Below are positions 32,531 through 43,831 of a DNA stretch of 64,000 nt, one piece after another (the first letter of the stretch is position 1; each line of letters begins with the position of its first letter). Under the pieces are notes generated by a model that was not told the DNA's origin, ran no database searches, and saw nothing but the letters and a program-made list of their open reading frames with translations. A program made the position numbers and the translations under genes. Origin of the DNA: Taudactylus pleione (Eukaryota; Chordata; Amphibia; Anura; Myobatrachidae); the NCBI GenBank assembly GCA_031769625.1, contig JAUIMM010000200.1:56385001-56449000 (forward strand), in the 5' to 3' direction.

Positions 32531-33002
32531 ATCCATCAATCTAGAGCTATTTTATTTTTACTCATAAGTCATCATGAACCCCAAAGAGAAAAGGGATAGT
32601 TGGAAATGTCTACCTGGCGCTGTCCACAAGATGTGATAATAATGTAAATGATTAAATGAGCAGAGACTGCCCTTAATGGAATAACTGCATCAGGATGTGA
32701 CACTCAGATGTGGTTCATCTGTGAATATCGTAGTTATAATCAGTCAGTGGTTCTCCAGGATGGTACCATGTAGGGATAGAAGAGCAACCACGAAAAGTGT
32801 ATTACCCTTTAAACTATTCATTGATGTACAGGAATATGAACACAGGTAAACGGCTCAAACTGAGCAAATGGAAAGAATTTAGCTCAACTAATTCAAACTT
32901 CTGATGAAAAATCCCAAAATCTAATACTACAAGCCATTAATTAATTAATTAAATTCAGCTAAATAAAAGACAAATCTTATAAACATTACCAGCAAATCTA
33001 TG
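32531..33002. other. No recognisable feature
   Basis: AT-rich unique-looking sequence without supported genes. Confidence 0.45.
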
Positions 33003-33098
33003 AGGTATATTTACTAAACTGAGAGTTTTTAGAAGTGGAGATGTTGCCCATAGAACCCAAATAGATTCTACTTACCATTTAACTAGCACCTTCTAGAA

Positions 33099-33940
33099 CA
33101 GGGGTCAGGGAACTTTTTTACCTTTTACCCCAGAATATATTCAGATACGTCGACATTACCCCCTTGATTTGAAAGGAAGGAAATCATATAGTAGTGCCCC
33201 CATATAATGCCCCTGTAGTAGTGCCCCCATAGTTATGCCCCCATATAATGTCCCTGTAGTAGTGCCTCCATAGTTATGTCCCTGTAGTAGTGCCCTCATA
33301 TAATGCCCCTGTAGTAGTGCCTCCATAGTTATGCCCTTATAGTAGTGCCCCCATATAATGCCCCTATAGTAGTGCCCCCATATAATGCCCCTGTATTAGT
33401 GCCCCCATATAATGCCCCTGTAGTAGTGCCCCCATATGTTGCCCCTGTAGTAGTGCCCCCATATAGTGCCCTTGTAGTAGTGCCCCCATATAATGTCCCT
33501 GTAGTAGTGCCCCCATACAGTGCCCCTGTAGTAGTGCCCCCATATAGTGCCCCTGTAGTAGTGCCCCCATATAATGCCCCTGTAGTGCTGCTTGTACAAA
33601 AAAAAACACTTACCTTAATCCCCGCTCCTGCATCCGCTGCCGTCCTGTCCGCCCGGCTGCTCCTCGGAACTATGGGAGAGACGTCATGATGTCTCTCCCA
33701 TAGTGCGCATGGAGAGAGGTGGAAGCTGGCGTTCAGAAGAGAACTCCAGCCTCCGGCTAACGCGGTGCTGCAGGGAAGGAGCCGGGCGCCCGCTGGTAAT
33801 AACATCTCAGCCGGCGTCCGGCTTAGAGCCTCCCTATATTATAGAATGATTCATATGCATGCCCGGCTGTCCGTCCATTACCCCCAGGGATTTGATTTTT
33901 ACCCCATGTGGGGTAATTTACCCCTGTTCCCCGACCACTG
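33099..33940. mobile_element. Non-autonomous hAT element, TSD TTCTAGAA
   Basis: Ends are CAGGGGTCAGGGAAC and, inverted, CAGTGGTCGGGGAAC, with TTCTAGAA at 33091-33098 and 33941-33948. This duplication fits the NTNNNNAN preference known for many hAT elements. A second inverted layer is TTTTACCCC near 33123 and GGGGTAATTTACCCC near 33910. The middle is a C-rich minisatellite, followed by GC-rich DNA with a GAGACGTCATGATGTCTC palindrome at 33679-33696. Confidence 0.93.
33186..33592 (+). repeat. Minisatellite, unit about 27 bp (AGTGCCCCCATATAATGCCC)
   Basis: About fifteen units with the words GTAGTAGTGCCCCCATA and TAATGCCCCT. Period varies from 24 to 30 bases. Open frames on both strands are artefacts of a period close to a multiple of three. 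Confidence 0.92.
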
Positions 33941-34023
33941 TTCTAGAAGATAACTAGAATCTGATTGGTTGCTATAGGCAAAATCTCCACTTCTAAAAAC
34001 TCTCACTTTAGTAAATTTATCCC

Positions 34024-34842
34024 TATAAGTCAAATCATTAATCTAAACCATTTTGCTTATTTAACAAGCAATGGCAAAGCATAGGAAAGCCTATTTGGTG
34101 CTATCATCTGAGGATGGCGATAGCAGAGGGCGGTAATTTAATTAATTAAATGTAGCATTTTTCCCCTTTCAAAATCATTTTAATATAATTTTATCTTTTT
34201 CTATTTTTTAACTATTTTACTAGGTTTTTTTTTGTATTTTTATTTAAATTTTGCAAAACCAAAGATCGTGTTTCCAGTCCAATGCACACATGTACTCCAT
34301 TAATGGGGCTAATTCAGCATTGCACGTCCACCAGGTTACCCCAGCCATACTTGGCACACACACCCATCTAAGCATTGGCTATTCCTTATGCTACCTCCAT
34401 CCTCCCTCAAAAAAAAAACAACTGTTCCGTAATAGACAGTTATCTTTCACATGTGAGCAGCTGTCCCAGAATGAGAAGAATACTAAATTGCTCTTATGCT
34501 ACATGTCTCTGAATAGCACAATAAGAGGTGTTAGTTATGGGGGCAATATTGCAAAGGTTCTTAAACAGCTCAATACATTTTGCAAGGGGGCATGTGTGGT
34601 ACACACCTGGACAATGGGCGTGGTGGACCGAGCAACCGATTTTGGTAATCATACACACTCACCAATTGTCTGTACGATATATCAGGCCAGACGAACCAGT
34701 TGTGATGTAATTTTCACTGGTTTCTGTCGCCAGCATATGGGTTGGTCATTTGGTCGTGTGTAGACACCGGCAGATGTGAACCACATATCTTACGGCCAAT
34801 GAGCCATATCTGTGAAAGACATCATTCATAGATACTGTATAT
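34024..34842. other. No recognisable gene
   Basis: A 170-codon plus-strand frame (34251-34763) exists, but no domain or codon pattern supports it as a gene. Confidence 0.4.
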
Positions 34843-34998
34843 CAGTGTTGGCTAACCTTGACACTCCAGCTGTTATGGAACTACATAACCCAGCATGCAC
34901 TGCTACAGTTTTGCTATTAGGGCATGCTAAAACTGTGGCAGGGCATGCTGGGATATATAGTTCCACAACAGCTGAAGTGTCAAGGTTAGCCAACACTG
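34843..34998. mobile_element. 156-bp palindromic hAT MITE, TSD CTGTATAT
   Basis: CAGTGTTGGCTAACCTTGAC at the left is exactly inverted at the right, and the two arms pair over about 40 bases with few mismatches. CTGTATAT stands at 34835-34842 and 34999-35006. The inner region repeats GGCATGCTAAAACTG-type words in inverted form. Confidence 0.93.
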
Positions 34999-35006
34999 CT
35001 GTATAT

Positions 35007-35744
35007 CGTATGTACACACGAGCAGATGCACTAGAATGATATATTGTTCGTCGGCTGTATGCACAGTATAGCACCTAGTGTTGGTCCATCTGACCCCAAG
35101 GTTCCTGCTCTGCTGTAGTGAGCATGTGCAGGGGACAGAGAAATTACAGTGCATTTCCAGAAATAAATGGTTTCATTGTGCATGGTCCATCCACATACAT
35201 ATTCAGAGGAAAAGAGTGGGGGCCTCCGGAGGATGGACAAGCATCACTGAGCCCCCTGCTAGCAGTACCAACTATGCTGCATGTTTATATATTTATATCT
35301 TATTGTGTATCACTGCCTGCTGGTCATCACTGCTCCTACAGAAGAATAGTGTGGTTAGAATAGGCTCACTTTGATTTGTAGCTTAAAAGGAGAACTATAG
35401 ATGAGGTCAAGGTTTTGCAGTTTCACCTTGTAGAGCATAAGATAGTGAAAAATGACCTTCACAAAATGGCTGAATGACTGAAACACTGGTCAAAGGTTTC
35501 TAACTAATTATTGATTCTAGTGTGCCGTATCTGCCTATTGATTTATACAGTAAGACAAACCCTACTAGTCAATACTTTTTCTATTAAAACCTCTTACCAG
35601 ATTTTTATCTCACTGTTTTCTAGATACTATAAACTGAATTAAGCACACTGAGGGTTTGTAGCTGAAAATATAACAAAATTGCTTAAATAGCTGGTAATTT
35701 ATCTACATTTGATTTATAGAGCACCAAAATATTATGTAACCCTT
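35007..35744. other. No recognisable feature
   Basis: No supported gene, TIR pair or tandem repeat was seen. Confidence 0.45.
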
Positions 35745-35990
35745 CATTGAGGTTGTTTAATTATTCACATCAGTCCCTGCCCCAGTGGAGCTTACAATCT
35801 ATTATTTACACACATGGTCAATTTTGTCCAAAGCCAATAAACAAGTCTGTACATTTTTGGACCGTATGTACAATCCCATATGAGCAAGAAACATACGACC
35901 TCCACACTGAGAATGCCCTGGTTGGAATTGAGTCTACTAGGGTCACTAGTGAATCATCAAATCTAACCACTGTACCACTGTGCTGTCCTT
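35745..35990 (-). repeat. tRNA-derived SINE, minus strand, diverged
   Basis: Contains CACATCAGTCCCTGCCCCAG, GAGCTTACAATCTA and ACCACTGTACCACTGTGCTG in the order of the reverse-oriented SINE at 37300-37655. Old and partly deleted. Confidence 0.65.
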
Positions 35991-36314
35991 TTTTTTGGTA
36001 ATAGTACCCTGTTACTATAAATTGCTTTCACAGTCCTGATTACAGAAGAGTTCCACCCTGATTAAATTTAAACCAAATCCCCAGCTTCACTCAAAGATCA
36101 GAACTGTGTAGTCCCATGGTCTAGCTTTGTAGATAGTTTCTGCTGGTTTATTAGTTGCATAGTATAATGGTTGGTGGTACATGACAAATGCTCAAATGTA
36201 ACCTGCACTGAAAGATGGGCACCCTGATTCCTGAGGACTGAACACTGCAATATCAGGATTCTGGGCTTTCAAGCTACTACTTACATGATAGGGTAGGATA
36301 TTTGGAAATAGGAA

Positions 36315-37235
36315 TGGAGTTAACGGTGTAAGTTCGATTCCCACTATGGCCCTAACTGTGTGGAGTTTGTATATTCTCCCTGTACTTGCGTGGGTTTCCT
36401 CCGGATACTCCAGGGTTTCCTCCGGATATTCCGGTTTCCTCCCGCATTCCAAAAATATACAGGTAGGCTAATTGGCTCCCAACAAAAATTAACCCTAGTG
36501 TGTATGTGCATGTGGTAGGGAATATAGGCCCTCATTCAGAGCCGCTCGTTAGCGGCAGTACGCTCGTTCCGAGCGATGTTTGCACATCTGCGCATGCGTA
36601 CGGTTTTTAGTACGCATGCGCGAACCAGTCAGTGCGGCCAAAAATCGTTTGTACGCTATATAGCGAGTGCCTGCTATTTTGAGTGACAGAATGAGGCGTA
36701 TGTGGGTGGTAACAGGGGAAGGTGCTTGAAAATGGGGAGTGGAGATCCGAACGCAGGCGTGCTTAAAGGTCAAAACGGGCGTATTATGGGTGTGCATAAT
36801 TAATACAGCAGCGTCATTGACCACGTCACTGGGTTATTTTATAGCCAGAACTGCTCGCAAATTTGTGGTAGCAAACACCAACCACAAGAATAGCGAGCAG
36901 TTCATACGCTGCTCGATGTACTCGATTAATCTAATAAATAGCGGACATGACGTATGGTGCGAGCGGCCAGGGGGCGTTTTTAACAAATAAACGAGCGTAT
37001 GTTTTGCTCGCTCGTTCAGACTTAGAGGTGTGAACAGACTGCAATTTGCGAACGGATCATTTGAATAGCCACCCCTTGTTTTTGAACGAACGACCGCAAA
37101 TAGCGAACGGCTCTGAATGAGGGCCATAGATTGTAAGCTCCACTGAGGCAGGGACTGATGTGAATGGCCGAATATTCTTTCTGTAAAGCGCTGCGGAATA
37201 TGTCTGTGCTATATAAATAACTGGTAATAATAATA
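36315..37235 (+). repeat. tRNA-derived SINE with L2-like tail, split by a MITE
   Basis: The left part carries AAGTTCGATTCCCAC, which matches a polymerase III B box. It is followed by TGTGTGGAGTTTGTATATTC, TGGGTTTCCTCCGGATACTC and CTAATTGGCTCCCAAC. The right part (37126-37235) resumes with GATTGTAAGCTCCACTGAGG and GCGCTGCGGAATATG and ends in AATAATAATAA. The MITE at 36527-37125 sits between GGGAATA and ATAGATTG, duplicating ATA. The A-box region is not clear in this copy. Confidence 0.75.
36527..37125. mobile_element. 599-bp MITE (group A), TSD ATA, inside a SINE
   Basis: Ends are GGCCCTCATTCAGAGCC and, inverted, GGCCCTCATTCAGAGCC, flanked by ATA (36524-36526, 37126-37128). It is nearly identical to 30872-31470 in reverse orientation, so both copies are young. 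Confidence 0.92.
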
Positions 37236-37299
37236 AGTTTTGGGTGATCTATTCTGAGCATTCAAGTTTGATCAGGTGTTACTCAATCGCATGTGCTTT

Positions 37300-37655
37300 T
37301 GTAACTTATTTATTACCAGTTATTTATATAGCGCACACATATTCCGCAGTGCTTTAAAGAGAATATTTGGCCAATTACATCAGTCCCTGTCTCAGGGAAG
37401 CTTACTCTCTATATTCACTACCACATGTACACACACATGCACTAGGGATAATATTTTGTCATTAGCCAATTGACCCATCAGTATATTTTTGGAGTGTGGG
37501 TGGAAACTGGAGTACTCGGAGGAAACCCATGCAAGCACGGGGAAAATATACAAACTCCACACAGTTAGGGCCACGGTGGGAATAAAACCCAAGACTTCAG
37601 TGATTTGAGGCAGTTATGCTAACCATTACACCATCCATGCTGCCAACTGTTGTAT
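37300..37655 (-). repeat. tRNA-derived SINE, minus strand
   Basis: Read on the minus strand it begins GGCAGCATGGATGGTGTAAT and GGTTAGCATAAC (A-box-like), then GGGTTTTATTCCCACC (degenerate B box), CTCCACACAGTTAGGG on the plus strand, and a tail with AGCACTGCGGAATATG and TATATAAATAACTGG. Tail-to-tail with 36315-37235, about 70 bases apart. Confidence 0.75.
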
Positions 37656-37836
37656 TGTGATTTTAACGAACAATAATGTATGTCTGTGCACCAGCATCTA
37701 ATATTGCAAGAAGCATATACTTCTGTTCAAGCAATTGTACTCCGGAGTCTGAATTGTCTACAGAAGCAGCTCTAGTTACTGTTAGTCCATCGACTGGGAA
37801 CTAAGGTGGATTCCCAAATAACCGATCACAGTACAT

Positions 37837-38113
37837 GATACTTGCCTACTCTCACGATTCGGCCGGGGGCTTTCTGAAAATCAGGTGGCGCTCCCAGGCC
37901 CCTGGAAAAGCAGGTAAGTCTCCCGGCTGGTCGCCGACCAGCTCAGACACCCCCGGACCATCCCGCAACTCCTACACAAACCCCACAGCGAGGGGGGGAG
38001 GCGATGATGCGATTCGCGTTGAATCTCATCATCATGACTCTGCCCTTGCCGCTAATCTCGGCATTGTGTAGCGGGAACAGCGCCAAACTGACAGCCAGAA
38101 TGTCGGCAAGCAC
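37837..38113. mobile_element. Diverged relative of the CATGCTTGCC MITE
   Basis: ATACTTGCCTACTCTC on the left and, inverted, GTGCTTGCCGACATTC on the right match the ends at 4238-4617. The interior words TCCCGGCTGGTCG and GATGATGCGATTCGCG also correspond. Confidence 0.6.
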
Positions 38114-39008
38114 GGTTTGTTCTCGTTTGTCCCACATGCTGTATGCGTGTGTTGTCATTATGTAATGAAATCAATGCTTCTGTGGTTCATTATTCAAAGA
38201 AAGACCAGGATAAAAAATATAAGATGAACGAACCAATACAGCACAAAAATTGGTTTTACCGCAGTAGACCATTTTTTCTATTGCTAAATAAGAGGTATAG
38301 AAAAATGAAAGATATATTTTTAGTTTACTGTATACATATGATAACCACCAGTGTATTTTATGCATTATGTACAAAAGGTACATAATGGTAACTAGACATA
38401 TAAATCAGTGTAACCCATTAGATAATATACTTCATATTCCAAATTATAATGCTAGCACCAAGTACTGTCCTTCAAACAAATTACTACTTTTGACAGATTT
38501 TTATAGCCTCCAATGCTTTCAGGAAAATGTATTCAGCCCGTTCCTGACCTATACAGCAGGGCCCAGCAGGGGACACCTCACTAGTTGTCTTTAAAGCTCT
38601 CATTTGGGCAGTAACATTCCGGCTGACATTAAAAGTGTTTTGTTGGCCATTTCTGTTCACATACACTATTTGTACAATTATGTTGGTGAATTGTAATTAC
38701 CAGTAAATATCAAATGTGTTACACTATTTGATTGGCTGCATTATTGTCTCCCTCTCATATACTGTATAAAGTAAACATACAGGATCTGATCACAGTCATT
38801 TCTCTAATGCTGAATAAAACTAGACCATAAATAGAGCTTTATAATGGGGGGGAAATCCTCCTAAAAGAGCCATCAGCAAGCAGAAGCAAAAGGTAAAGTA
38901 AGTTTCAAGGATGGACTAACACAAATAGAAACCACTCTGTTGTGTATAGTTACAATGTAGGATTTGGGACTGTCTCCATGAGGATAGCCCGAGAGGATAA
39001 TTCATTCA
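38114..39008. other. No recognisable feature
   Basis: Unique-looking AT-rich sequence without supported genes or element ends. Confidence 0.45.
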
Positions 39009-39529
39009 GGCCCCCATTTATCAATGATCGCTTTTGCAACGCGATCGGGGCATGCCAGTAACACCCATGATCGCATTGCAAAATGCGATCATACCAGCCG
39101 GATGTATCATTCGGGACATGCAGGGAGACGTCCGTCCCTGCGATGTCTCCAGAGAGTTGCTGACCAGTGCAGGGGGGGTGCGCATGCACTGTCCTGCGGA
39201 CTGCAGATGCACAGCCGCCATACCCGGGGAGGGTTCCGGCGGATCTCTCCGTCGACTAATTATGCTCGGTGTAGCCCATAGGCTACAAAGGCTAACGTTA
39301 TCTTCAGATGGCGTTAGCTGCAGGGACCAAAATCTGGAATGCATCGCATACCGCATATTAGTAAATCTGGCAGCATCGCATCCCCCATAGAAACCTATGG
39401 GGGAGGTGGCTGCCAGCGGCAATGGACGGATCACAGCACACTGCGGTCCCTCCTTAATACATAAGGGGGATACTTAATATTTGAGGTAAACCGGATTATA
39501 CCTCAAATACACTTTGATAAATGGGCCCC
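39009..39529. mobile_element. MITE with GGCCCCCATTTATCAA ends
   Basis: The left end GGCCCCCATTTATCAATG mirrors TTTGATAAATGGGCCCC. The interior holds GCAACGCGATCGGGGCATGC and inverted GATGCGATGC-type words. Related by end sequence to the GGGGTCTATTTATCAAG MITEs. Confidence 0.65.
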
Positions 39530-39543
39530 TCAGTCGCAATTGA

Positions 39544-40065
39544 GGACCTGATTCATTACGGATCGCTATTGCGATTGCGGCTGTGATTACGCACGTAGAT
39601 ATGCTGATGAATGCAATAGCAAAGCCATCGCACAGCCAGCATAGAGACGCCCACTACTGCCCACTATAGCTAGCTCACATCTTGCAGTCCCGCGCATACA
39701 TTGGGAACATCAAGTAACATCGGCCCCTCACGCACAATTACAACAGGTCTGACCTTACTCAGAAATTGCTAATCTCAGTGAGTACACATGCTGCGTATGC
39801 CGTCGCAGTGGCTAATCTATGCACGGCCAAGTAACGGCGTTCAAATGAACAGGCATGCCTGCATTTCTCCAACCACTCCCCCATCACCACCCCCAAACGC
39901 TGACCTGACATCACTCACTCTGCGATGGCTTTGTATCTGCGTAGGTGATCGCAGAGTGATCACAATGCTAACTCACACACGTGCACTGCAGTGCATACGC
40001 ATGCACATTACGCACCATCGACCGATCTGCGTACACGGTTGCAATTGCGATGTTTAATCAGGCCC
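39544..40065. mobile_element. MITE of the GGGCCTGATTCAG group, TSD TGA
   Basis: Ends are GGACCTGATTCATTACGG and, inverted, GGGCCTGATTAAACATCG. TGA stands at 39541-39543 and 40066-40068. The interior alternates TGCGATTGCG and inverted GCAATTGCGA words. Confidence 0.8.
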
Positions 40066-40159
40066 TGAGTTTGGACAGCATCTATTGGTGCAACTTGAGA
40101 AAATAAGGCAAAACAACACTAATTAACACTGCATTGTCTGGCCATCAATAACCTGCAAT

Positions 40160-40890
40160 GGCTGTTCTCTTATTATTATTATTATTATTATTATCATAAT
40201 TTATTTATATGGTGCCACAAGTGTTCCGCAGCGCCTTACAAAGTACCTAAACAAATTGTAGACATCGACTTACAGAACAATACAATACAGGACCAGGACA
40301 TGGATAATATATATTGCTACCTTAGCGACCATAACCCCCAGATAAGCAACAGGGCATAAGCAACCAAGGCCCTGATTCAGAGCCGGACGCTCTTTCAGAG
40401 CGCTCGCACTAAATCAGGGCGTTTTGTGTTTTTTTTGGAGCCGGCCTCCTGGCCGCTCGCTAAGCTGTGGGTGACCACCCACAGCTTTTCCGAGAGACTA
40501 TCACGACCATCGGGCTTGCGACGAGACACTTGTGGTAGGGTCTTATTCTAAAAGAGCAGGAAGCTCAACTACTGGCATCACAAGTGATGTCAGTAGGGCC
40601 GCTCTCAAACGGCAGGCATTCCCTCGGGAACGCCTCCGTTTGGCCAGCCCCCCCCCCCGCCTACAAAATGGGGCGAACTGTCGATCAACATCGACAGCCG
40701 CCCCGTTAGTAGCGAGCCCCGGAGCGAGTGAATTTCTCACTTGCGCAATGCCCCAACATCGACCTGCTTGCAAGCGCATAGTGCTTGCGAGCGGGTCTAA
40801 ATCAGGCCCCAAGTAGATTAAACTAAAGTAGGGAGAAGCACAAGAGGGTAGAGGGCCCTGATCGTAAGAGCTTACATTCTTACATATGCA
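40160..40890 (-). repeat. LINE/SINE tail split by a MITE
   Basis: Starts with a (TTA)n run (about 40170-40192), then TTATTTATATGGTGCC and GTTCCGCAGCGCCTTACA, the inverted form of a GCGCTGCGGAA tail. After the MITE at 40368-40809 it resumes with GGGAGAAGCACAAGAGGG and GTAAGAGCTTACATTC. Class assignment (L2-like tail) is by motif only. Confidence 0.55.
40368..40809. mobile_element. Multi-hairpin MITE (group B), TSD CAA
   Basis: Ends are GGCCCTGATTCAGAGCC and, inverted, GGGCCTGATTTAGACCC, flanked by CAA (40365-40367, 40810-40812). Modules include AGCTGTGGGTGACCACCCAC and GGCATCACAAGTGATGTC. Confidence 0.85.
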
Positions 40891-41231
40891 ACAAGGGAAT
40901 TTTATGTAAATGAATAGCAATCGCTTGTGTTTGATGAAATCACATACAACATATACAGCTAGTGAGCAAGAAAATGTAAACACTTTGATAAATGAGTGGC
41001 ACCAAGCAGAATGTGACATTCTATGCAGGTGTGGCTACCGTGTTAGTTAAGAAATGATGTAGCAAAATTGTCTTAATACAACGAAGCAAGCACCACAAGG
41101 TCTTGCAAAGACAGAGAAAATGTGATATTTGCATAATTACTAAGGGGCATACAGTATACAGTGTACTAAGCAGTGGATTTACAAAACCCTACATGTTTTC
41201 AAATTTTGCCTGCCACATTTAAAAGGGCATA
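40891..41231. other. No recognisable feature
   Basis: Short unique-looking spacer without a supported gene. Confidence 0.45.
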
Positions 41232-41637
41232 GGGCCTGATTCAGAGTATTACACAATGCCAATGTTTTCGCAAATTAAGCGATTTTTGACACTGCGCACG
41301 TACGTCAAGGTACTTTACCATAGTAGCATCTTTAATAGCAGTGTGATTGACAGGCGGGGAAATCTTTGGGATGGCAACGGGGAGAGTTAGCTAAAAATGC
41401 AGACGTGTCTCGACCATTTTGGTGGAGTGTCACATCCTGCGTCTGCGATCCAGTTAACAAGACTCCAACGTCTCAGTTACATAGACTCACTCAAGGAGTC
41501 GATGTTTGCCTGATCTGCATGCGATGCTGCATATGTGTACACAATTGCAGACAGCTTTGATTAGCATATTTTTGCACATCTACAGATATGAAAACCGCAG
41601 CTGTGGGAACATTAACGCACAACTCTGAATCAGGACC
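41232..41637. mobile_element. MITE of the GGGCCTGATTCAG group
   Basis: GGGCCTGATTCAGAGTATT on the left mirrors AACTCTGAATCAGGACC on the right. Flanks ATA and AAT are not an exact duplication. The interior has inverted TGCGATGCTGCATATG-like words. Confidence 0.7.
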
Positions 41638-41708
41638 AATAATAGTAAATGCAAAATCAGGCTTGTTTTGCATTAAGTATTATTGTCCATTTAAATGTTG
41701 CAGACACA

Positions 41709-43393
41709 GGGGTAAATTTACTAAGGGTCAATTTGACGTTCGATTTGTAGTTCGATTTAGCTCACCTCAAACCGACTCAAATCGAAAGTTCAAATCCCTC
41801 TTCAAATCCCTCATTTACTAAAATTCGATTTGAGAAGCATTTCTCAAATCGAATTCAATTTGGTTCGGTTTGGAACAGTGATTTGCTGTTCGAATTGACA
41901 TGTTCATGTACAAATCGAACGGCAAATCCCACTTCAAAACGAACTGCAAATCCCCGGCTGCATAGAACTGTTTCATGCTTTCACTTTCAGCATGAGCAGT
42001 TTGTTTTCACACAGATACATGTAGACATCAGTGAAATTCCTGCATGTATCTGACTGTAACAAGCTTCTAAATAGTTAAATTAAGAAAAAAAATTACGTGG
42101 GGTACCCCCCCAAAACAGAACCAGCCCGGGACTTTTCATATCAAGTCCTGGTTGTTTAGTACAGGGAAAAAAATACGTAGGGTTCCACTGTACTTAATAC
42201 AACCAGCACTGGGCTCTGGGAACCAGTCCTGGTTCTGGACTTACAGGGAAAAAATTGCATATGGTTCCCCTGAAAGAACCAGAACCAGCACCGGACCCTT
42301 TCTAGCGGTGGACTGATGCCAAAGCCAGGGGAGCCCTATCGCAGCATCAGCCCTGACCGCTAGTCAGCCCAGGCCAGGGATCCCGGGGGAGTTGGGGCCC
42401 CGCCAATAAAGGGGTCCCCCTCTCCAGGGTACCACTAGCCTAGGCTGATAGCCCGGGGCTATCCCCGCCACCCCTGGGTGGTGGGTGGCGGATTGATAGT
42501 GTAAGTGTAGTGCATTTGAAAAAGTATAAAATATTGTCTTTTGCTGTGGAACTGCAGGTCCCAGCAATATAATTTTATTAAACATACATGCACTCACACA
42601 TGCACACACACATGTACACACACATGTACACATACTCACCTATGTATCCCTGTAGCATCGGTCTCCTTCTCCAGTAGAAATTCCATAGGGTACCTGTGGA
42701 TAAAAAATGATACTCACATTCTGCTTTGCGTGATTCGGTCCTCTTCGTTCTAAGGTAGGCATCCGAGGTCTTCTTAAAATAAAAAACGACAAACGCGAAC
42801 CACGTGCTTAAGTTATAACTAGGATGGTTATTACTTCCCGACTGAAGTGCTCAGACGCTCAATGGAGAACTCAATGGAGAGCCGCAGGGTAACTAAAGTT
42901 TATTCTGCGGCTCCCATTATTGAGTTCAATGGAGGGAGCCGTTCATTGGCTGAGAGGCGGGGGCTGACCTCTCTCAACCAATGAACACTCAGACATGGAC
43001 CTTCAAAGGATGAAGCCGCGTCTGGGCGCTTCATTCGGGAGAAAACAACCATTCTGGTTGTAATCTAGTGCGTGGGTCGCGTATTTAGTTTTTTTTTTAT
43101 TTTAAGAAGACCTTGGATGCCAACTGGACAAGGGGACCACTCCAGGTAATGTAGGTGAGTATGTGTGAGTGTGTATGTATGTATGGATTAAAACTTTACT
43201 GTCACGGTGTGTGTGTTTATTTCAACATTTCTTTACAGGTGAACTACAGGTACCAGTGGGCCTTAATGCCCCGCATGCTGGTATTTGTGGTTCTCCAAGT
43301 ACCAACATGCGAGGGAGGCTTGCTGGGACCTGAAGTTCTACTGTAAAGACAATGGCCCTCATTTGTAAATCCACTGCTTAGTAAATATGCCCC
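41709..43393. mobile_element. 1.7-kb non-autonomous element with GGGGTAAATTTACTAA ends
   Basis: Left end GGGGTAAATTTACTAAGGG; the right end reads inward GGGGCATATTTACTAAGC. The first 250 bases are dense in inverted TTCGATTT/AAATCGAA words. From about 42085 it carries a module (GCAGCATCAGCCCTGACCGC, TGATAGCCCGGGGCTATCCC, CATACTCACCTATGTA) that also occurs at 44690-45260 inside the hAT element. No frame was recognised. Confidence 0.65.
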
Positions 43394-43831
43394 TAAATCT
43401 TCTATTCACAGCTGTTGGCAAACTTTATCCTACATTCTACAAACTGTTCTGATTAGATATATTAGTAGGTAAGATGTGGTCAGACAGAGGGCCTGATTCA
43501 GAGATGTACACAAAGCTGATGGTTTACGAACATCTCCGATGGTGTGTCGCCCTGCGCATTTGCAGATCTGGTTCTGCGATATCGCACAAAGTGCCCCCAA
43601 GCCGCAGCATGATTGACATGCTGTCACTGTTTGGGGGTGTGGGCGGAGTGTGCTGAGGCCATCTGCATCCTCCAACGCAGCTTCACTGGCCACGGAAGCG
43701 TGAAAACGGCGGCCACTTACATTTATCATTAGTTTTGAAAGTTTATATTTGATGTGTAGCCAAATGCAGGCCTTTATTACTATTGTTACTGTATGTAATA
43801 ACAATTACCTTTACTCTGTACTGCTTTAAAC
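43394..43831. other. Spacer with a one-ended MITE
   Basis: GGGCCTGATTCAGAGATG at 43489 is a left end of the GATTCAG group, but no right end follows before 43831. The rest is not recognised. Confidence 0.5.

Larger units (their letters stand above)
33003..34023. mobile_element. Small MITE split by a hAT element
   Basis: Left end GGTATATTTACTAAACTGAG; the right end reads inward GGGATAAATTTACTAAAG, followed on both sides by AGTTTTTAGAAGTGGAGAT. Without the nested element and one target copy it is only about 170 bp. Confidence 0.75.

Noticed and set aside
33329..33805. 158-codon minus-strand frame rich in Gly, Thr, Tyr
   Set aside because: It reads a minisatellite with a 27-bp period inside a hAT element, and several frames are open for the same reason.
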